Positions 5,609-9,204 of a stretch of DNA of 9,204 nucleotides are shown here, piece by piece. A program made the position numbers and the translations under genes. Each line of letters starts with the position of its first letter. Positions within the stretch are counted from its first letter, which is position 1. Source of the DNA: Xanthobacteraceae bacterium (GTDB taxonomy: Bacteria; Pseudomonadota; Alphaproteobacteria; Rhizobiales; Xanthobacteraceae); NCBI GenBank assembly GCA_030037185.1, contig JASHRR010000149.1, forward strand, positions 1 through 9,204, given 5' to 3'. Below the pieces are notes generated by a model. It saw only the letters and a list, made by a program, of their open reading frames with translations. It was not told the origin of the DNA and did no database searches.

Positions 5609-6634
5609 GTGACTGCGCCGACTGCCCCCCGACCGGAGTCGCCGACTGCCCCCCGACCGGAGTCGAAGCAGTCCGACGCGGCGATGCGCCAAGCAGGCGC
5701 TAAGCTCAAATTCGAAGTTGTCGCCGGCACCCACCAGGGCGCTATGGTCATGCTGGATCGGGCCGACTACCGGATCGGCAGTTCCCCGCACGCCGACATC
5801 GTGCTGAGAGATTCGGGAGTTGCGGCCGAACACGCCGTGCTGCGCATCGAGCGAAGCACCGTGCGGATTGATGCGACCGGCGCGGCCGTTAGGGTTGAGC
5901 GGGAACTGCTCCCAGTGTCGCGCGGCCGTCGCGTCAGGCTGCCGGTGAGCTTCACGCTCGGGGCGGCGCGGATCCACCTCTCTGGTTCCATCGGCGACAC
6001 TCCGGCGCAGCGGCTAGGCGAGTTGAGCCGCTGGGTCATCGGCAAACCGTTTACCGCTACCGGGGTTCTCGCCTGCTTTGTGCTTGCTATCACGGTCGTG
6101 GCGCAGGGATTGCCCCGAAAACCTCGCACCGACCCCGCAGGCACCACCTTCTCGGAGGCCGCCGGCCTCGAGCATTTGACTTCCGGCCAGGTTCAAGGAC
6201 CATCAACGGCAAGCCCGGAGAGTCAATTGGCCTCGACGGCCGAAGAGGCGGCGTATAAGCTAAAGGCTCGGCTGAGCGATGCGAACATACAAACTTTGCG
6301 CGTCAGTGTCGTGGATGGTCGGCTGGCGGTGGCCGGAAAGGTCAGCAAACAAGATGCAAGCGCCTGGGGGGAGATCCAGCAGTGGTTCGATCAGACTTAC
6401 GGCGGTCGCCTCGTTCTCGCCACCGAGGTCAGCCCCGCCAGTGAGGTTCGGTCCCTGCCGGCGTTACACCTGCAGGCGATCTCGTACGGCGAGCATCCCT
6501 ATATCGTGACAGGAGACGGTGAGCGCTACTACGAGGGCGCGGTGCTCGACAATGGGTGGATCCTTCGCGAGATTGGCGAGGATCGCCTCCTGCTTACGAA
6601 GGAAGGCGAGCAGGTGGCAGTGCCGTACCGGTGA
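5609..6634 (+). CDS. sctD: SctD T3SS inner-membrane ring protein with cytoplasmic FHA-like domain
   Basis: SctD forms the outer inner-membrane ring, contacting SctJ and, in the periplasm, the secretin N0 domain. From the GTG at 5609 the protein has 341 residues: a Pro/Ala/Glu-rich leader with a duplicated octapeptide; an FHA-like domain (about 31-126) with the strand pattern LKFEVVAGTHQGAMVMLDRA, then DYRIGSSPHADIVL and AAEHAVLRI; a single transmembrane helix (about 148-167, GVLACFVLAITVVAQGL); a polar linker; one BON-like ring-building module (about 228-276, VSVVDGRLAVAGKVSK); and a C-terminal segment (VLDNGWILREIGEDRLLLTK) typical of SctD tails. It is shorter than Yersinia YscD (about 420), apparently with fewer periplasmic modules. 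It sits in the place of y4yQ in NGR234-type clusters. An upstream GTG at 5549 would give 361 residues. Confidence 0.88.
   Translation: MTAPTAPRPESPTAPRPESKQSDAAMRQAGAKLKFEVVAGTHQGAMVMLDRADYRIGSSPHADIVLRDSGVAAEHAVLRIERSTVRIDATGAAVRVERELLPVSRGRRVRLPVSFTLGAARIHLSGSIGDTPAQRLGELSRWVIGKPFTATGVLACFVLAITVVAQGLPRKPRTDPAGTTFSEAAGLEHLTSGQVQGPSTASPESQLASTAEEAAYKLKARLSDANIQTLRVSVVDGRLAVAGKVSKQDASAWGEIQQWFDQTYGGRLVLATEVSPASEVRSLPALHLQAISYGEHPYIVTGDGERYYEGAVLDNGWILREIGEDRLLLTKEGEQVAVPYR
5617..5664 (+). repeat. Perfect 24-bp tandem duplication in the sctD leader
   Basis: Two exact 24-bp copies (5617-5640 and 5641-5664) encode the octapeptide PTAPRPES twice in frame, in the disordered region before the FHA-like domain. 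The perfect identity indicates a recent slippage or duplication. It does not disturb any folded domain. Confidence 0.9.
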
Positions 6635-6650
6635 TATCGCGACGGCCGCT

Positions 6651-6694
6651 CCCCCCTCCCTGACCCCAGCAAACCGGGAGGCCACGCAGGGGGG
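6651..6694. repeat. GC-rich palindromic (REP-like) element between sctD and sctX
   Basis: CCTCCC (6655-6660) pairs with GGGAGG (6676-6681), and overlapping CCCCCC (6651-6656) can pair with GGGGGG (6689-6694). The left arm shares CCCCCTCCCT and a following (A/G)AC with the element at 5501, so the two are probably members of one family. It lies in the 94-bp gap after the sctD stop, and could act as a processing or stability hairpin in the operon message; nothing resembling a U-tract terminator follows. Confidence 0.55.
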
Positions 6695-6728
6695 TTGCAG
6701 CGCGCACAACGATTGAGAGGTTGAAGGC

Positions 6729-7145
6729 ATGGCCACCGGCAGAATCGACAGCAAGCGCGATAGCGCGCTTGCAGGCGTCGCTCAGCCAACACCGGCCGCG
6801 CCCACGGAGATCGACGCGAAGGACGCGGCCGCCATCGCCGCCGCCAGGCCGCCGTTCTATCGCGAGTTTGAAAAGCTGATCGACATCACCGGCCGGCGCG
6901 CGTCTGCCGCCACGGTCGGCTCGCCGCACCAGTGCATTGTCGATTTTGTGATGCCGCTGATATCGGACCCGACCGTATTCCAGGGCAGCCGGTCGATTTC
7001 GATCCTCGAACGGCTCGCTGCGGATATCCTGCCTAATCTCGACGAGAGCGAGGAGCTTCGCTCGCTGGCGGGCGCCGTCATTGCCGACGAGATTGCGCGC
7101 CACCGCGAGCTTTTGATGCGGCTTCACAGCGGCATCGCCGCATGA
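6729..7145 (+). CDS. sctX: SctX (YscX-like) T3SS export protein, candidate
   Basis: The 138-residue protein has a polar, probably disordered N-terminus (Ala/Pro/Lys/Asp-rich to about 40) and a helical C-terminal half. By eye the C-terminal part parallels Yersinia YscX: IVDFVMPLISDPTVFQG (70-86) against a 'WDFASPGYTFHG' segment, then a leucine-spaced helix (SILERLAADILPNL), then the closing pair SEELRSLAGAVIADEIARHR and ELLMRLH against 'SSELQAAAALL ... LLQIILNLL'. Length is close (YscX about 122). In Yersinia the order is yscX-yscY-yscV, as here. YscX binds YscY and the gate YscV and is needed for export of early substrates. ATGA overlap with the next gene (7142-7145) implies coupled translation. 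The weak similarity means the call leans on synteny. Confidence 0.6.
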   Translation: MATGRIDSKRDSALAGVAQPTPAAPTEIDAKDAAAIAAARPPFYREFEKLIDITGRRASAATVGSPHQCIVDFVMPLISDPTVFQGSRSISILERLAADILPNLDESEELRSLAGAVIADEIARHRELLMRLHSGIAA

Positions 7146-7480
7146 CGGCGCCGATCGACAGCGCGCCGGTGCAGCTGTTGCACCTCCTTGGCTATCTTTA
7201 CGGCCAACACGGTGAGACCAAGCGCGGGCTCGTCTTGTTGCTGATCGCGGCACGGCTTGATCCCGACAATGTCGGCATTTGGCGAACGCTCGCCCATTCC
7301 TTTCTCGCCGACGGCGCTCCGAACATGACCATCGCGGTCATCGAGCGGCTTCGCCTGATGGATGATTCCGACCATCCCGGACTCGACCTGCTGATGGGCC
7401 GTGCCCTGTGGGCGTGCGGCCGCCGGATCGAAGCCCGCCGCTCGTTTCGCGATTTTCTCGCGCGCCGCGACCAATCATGA
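7142..7480 (+). CDS. sctY: SctY (YscY-like) TPR chaperone of the T3SS gate
   Basis: This 112-residue all-helical protein consists of three TPR-like helix pairs: about 8-36 (LLHLLGYLYGQHGETKRGLV), 43-72 (AARLDPDNVGIWRTLAHSFL onward) and 78-108 (LDLLMGRALWACGRRIEARR, then SFRDFLARRD). It lines up almost without gaps with Yersinia YscY (114 residues) as I recall it, including 'GW/GYL..Q.G...R...LL', a central L-P/D-P-D turn and the C-terminal 'ARxxYxxYLxxKD'-like ending, here ARRSFRDFLARRDQ. YscY binds YscX and the cytoplasmic domain of YscV. The gene overlaps its neighbours by ATGA on both sides (7142-7145 and 7477-7480), a tightly coupled sctX-sctY-sctV unit. Rhizobial Rhc clusters also have a TPR gene (y4yS) next to rhcV, an alternative name for this gene. 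Confidence 0.7.
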   Translation: MTAPIDSAPVQLLHLLGYLYGQHGETKRGLVLLLIAARLDPDNVGIWRTLAHSFLADGAPNMTIAVIERLRLMDDSDHPGLDLLMGRALWACGRRIEARRSFRDFLARRDQS

Positions 7481-9204
7481 CTGTGATCGAGATGCTCACC
7501 CGCGCGCTGCTGATCGCGTCCCGCCGCGGCGACCTCACCGTCGCCACCCTCGTTATGGTTGCGGTGGTGATGATGATCGTTCCGCTGCCGACGCCGGTTG
7601 TCGACACACTGATCACCGCCAACATCGCCGCGAGCGTGCTTATCCTGCTGGTCGCCTTCTACATCAGTGAGCCGCTCGAGCTGTCGGCGCTGCCCTCCGT
7701 CATCCTGGTCGCGACGCTGTTTCGGCTCGCGATCACCATCACCACCGCACGCCTGATCCTGCTTCAGGCCGACGCCGGCAAGATCATCAACACGTTCGGC
7801 AGCTTCGTCGTCGGCGGCAACATCGCGGTCGGCCTCATCATCTTCGTCATCATCACGGTGGCGCAGTTCGTCGTCATCACCAAGGGCGCCGAACGCGTCG
7901 CCGAGGTTGCGGCCCGGTTTAGCCTCGACGCGCTTCCCGGCAAGCAGATGAGCATCGACAGCGATCTGCGCGGAGGCGACATCGATCAGGCGGAGGCACG
8001 GCGGCAGCGGCGCCGGCTCGGCCAGGAGAGCCATCTCTACGGCGCCATGGATGGCGCAATGAAATTCGTGAGGGGCGATGCCATCGCGGGTCTCGTCATC
8101 ATCCTCGTCAATCTGATCGGTGGACTTTCGATCGGTTCGCTGCAGCATGGCCTGTCGCTGTCCGCGGCGGTCGAAACCTATTCGCTGTTGACGGTCGGTG
8201 ACGGGCTGGTGGCGCAGCTCCCCGCCCTTCTGGTGTCGGTGGCGGCCGGCACCGTCGTCACTCGCGTCGCCTCGATCGACCGGCTCGATCTCGGGACCGA
8301 GATTTCCCGGCAGCTCCTGAACGACCCACGAGCGCTGTTCCTGGGCGCCGCCATCATGGCGGGGCTCGCGTTCATTCCGGGGTTTCCCGTGCCTGCGTTC
8401 CTGGCGTTGGGGGCCGCATTAGCAGCCGGCGGCTACTGGTCCCATCGGCAACGCGCCACCATGGCGCCATCCTCCCCTTCCCGGCTTGTCGGGGAGGGTC
8501 CGCGCAATCTCACGGGCGAGACCAAACAAACCGTGCCGGCGGCGAGCGGCGATGTTGCCAAGACCGCGCGGTACCGGATCGCGGCCTGCCTCGGCCGCGA
8601 GCTTTCCGGCCGGGTGACGCCGGAAAGCTTCACTGATCAGGTCGCGCAGGTGCGGCATCGCCTCACGACAGACCTCGGCGTCGAACCGCCGGCGGTCGAG
8701 CTGCGCGTCGATCAAGCCATGGAACCCAATCACTTCAGGCTCGAGCTTGAAGGCGTGCCGGTCGTCGAGGGCGACATTCCGGCTCGCTGCCTGCTGGTCG
8801 AGAGTGATCCCGTCGACCTCGAACTCTTGGCGATCCCGTTCGAGGTCGGCCCGCGGGTCGACGGCCGACGCGCGGCAATGTGGGTCGATGAGCAACATCA
8901 AGCGGCGGTGGCTGCGGCCGGCATCGAATTCTTTGCCCCGAGCGGAGTGCTTGCCAGGTGGTTGGCGCAGATGATGCGCCGCTATGCCACGCAGTTCATT
9001 GGCATCCAGGAAACCCGCGAGCTCCTCGTTCGAACCGACAAGGACTATCCGGAGCTGATGAAAGAGGTTCAAAAAATCACCTCACTCCAAAAGATCGCGG
9101 AAATTCTACGTCGTCTTCTTGACGAGGGTGTCCCGATCACTAACATGCGCCTCATCCTGGAGGCGCTGCTCGAGTGGGGGCCTCGCGAGCAAGACACCGT
9201 CCTG
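7477..9204 (+). CDS. sctV: SctV (RhcV/LcrD/HrcV) T3SS export gate, 3' end outside window
   Basis: SctV is the large nonameric FHIPEP-family gate of the export apparatus, which uses proton motive force and receives substrate-chaperone complexes. The window holds the first 576 codons of an expected roughly 690. The N-terminal membrane domain has about eight helices (from 20 to about 320). The full PROSITE-type FHIPEP signature is present at 140-163, including RFSLDALPGKQMSID. Other conserved pieces are LPSVILVATLFRLAIT (72-87) and GDGLVAQLPALLVS (241-254). A linker (about 322-360) leads to the cytoplasmic ring domain, with TQFIGIQETRELL and a following EVQKITSLQKIAEILRRLLD segment. The linker contains a GC-rich palindrome. 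The ATG overlaps the sctY stop as ATGA. Confidence 0.97.
   Translation, partial: MTVIEMLTRALLIASRRGDLTVATLVMVAVVMMIVPLPTPVVDTLITANIAASVLILLVAFYISEPLELSALPSVILVATLFRLAITITTARLILLQADAGKIINTFGSFVVGGNIAVGLIIFVIITVAQFVVITKGAERVAEVAARFSLDALPGKQMSIDSDLRGGDIDQAEARRQRRRLGQESHLYGAMDGAMKFVRGDAIAGLVIILVNLIGGLSIGSLQHGLSLSAAVETYSLLTVGDGLVAQLPALLVSVAAGTVVTRVASIDRLDLGTEISRQLLNDPRALFLGAAIMAGLAFIPGFPVPAFLALGAALAAGGYWSHRQRATMAPSSPSRLVGEGPRNLTGETKQTVPAASGDVAKTARYRIAACLGRELSGRVTPESFTDQVAQVRHRLTTDLGVEPPAVELRVDQAMEPNHFRLELEGVPVVEGDIPARCLLVESDPVDLELLAIPFEVGPRVDGRRAAMWVDEQHQAAVAAAGIEFFAPSGVLARWLAQMMRRYATQFIGIQETRELLVRTDKDYPELMKEVQKITSLQKIAEILRRLLDEGVPITNMRLILEALLEWGPREQDTVL
8471..8497. repeat. GC-rich palindrome inside the sctV linker codons, possible inserted REP-like element
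   Basis: CCTCCCC (8471-8477) and GGGGAGG (8491-8497) are perfect 7-bp inverted arms around 13 nt; a shifted stem using CTTCCCG/CGGGGAG is also possible. It encodes SSPSRLVGEGP in the poorly conserved linker between the membrane and cytoplasmic domains of SctV. Its CTCCCC...GGGGAG arms are like those of the two intergenic elements at 5501 and 6651, though the core differs. This suggests an element inserted in frame, but a chance palindrome in GC-rich coding DNA is possible. Confidence 0.4.

Noticed and set aside
6594..7253. 219-codon minus-strand frame across the sctD-sctX-sctY junctions
   Set aside because: It is antisense to three plus-strand genes with coupled starts, and its composition is shadow-like.
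7198..8148. 316-codon minus-strand frame rich in Asp, His and Arg
   Set aside because: It overlaps sctY and sctV, whose family signatures are clear. The Asp/Arg/His-rich composition is the usual antisense product of hydrophobic GC-rich codons.
8419..9072. 217-codon minus-strand frame under the sctV cytoplasmic domain
   Set aside because: It is antisense to conserved SctV sequence, and no initiation signal or recognisable domain was seen.

Overview
The window is part of a chromosomal or symbiosis-island type III secretion system (T3SS) locus from a GC-rich alphaproteobacterium, most likely a rhizobium of Bradyrhizobium type. The reasons are the order of the left-hand genes (a short split-secretin gene rhcC1/nolW, then nolB, nolT/sctJ and nolU/sctK, as in rhizobial Rhc systems), a dense run of GC-rich genes, and GC-rich palindromic elements of a kind I associate with Bradyrhizobium-like genomes. 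No 16S or other taxonomic marker is present, so the assignment is inference.

Layout. Two divergent operons leave an intergenic region at 4800-5246 whose middle is strikingly AT-rich. The leftward operon (minus strand) reads: a giant 844-residue rhcC1-type secretin N-terminal protein (2265-4799); a 62-residue Met/Gln-rich protein (2007-2195); a NolB/SctI inner-rod candidate (1400-1903); the inner-ring lipoprotein SctJ (499-1377); and SctK, which runs off the left edge (1-502). The rightward operon (plus strand) reads: a 67-residue small protein in the position of a pilus/needle gene (5247-5450); SctD with a cytoplasmic FHA-like domain (5609-6634); an SctX-like protein (6729-7145); an SctY-like TPR protein (7142-7480); and the export gate SctV, which runs off the right edge (7477-9204).

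How the genes work together. SctD and SctJ form the two inner-membrane rings. RhcC1 supplies the periplasmic N0/N1 part of the outer-membrane secretin; its barrel-forming partner RhcC2 is not in the window. SctV is the nonameric export gate, and SctX/SctY resemble the YscX/YscY pair that works with SctV in Yersinia. SctI is the inner rod, SctK joins the cytoplasmic sorting platform, and the small proteins may be needle or other early substrates.

The outstanding feature is RhcC1. About 630 residues of alternating TPR-like helical and charged coiled-coil repeats (eleven half-repeats, unit 118-122 residues) lie between the signal peptide and the secretin N0 domain, making it several times longer than usual NolW/RhcC1 proteins. 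The repeats carry marks of a higher-order three-unit duplication. Other points worth a look are the SctX-SctY-SctV order inside a rhizobial-type system, GC-rich palindromes in both long gaps of the plus operon and inside the sctV linker codons, and a tts-box-like sequence plus a nested inverted repeat in the divergent promoter region.
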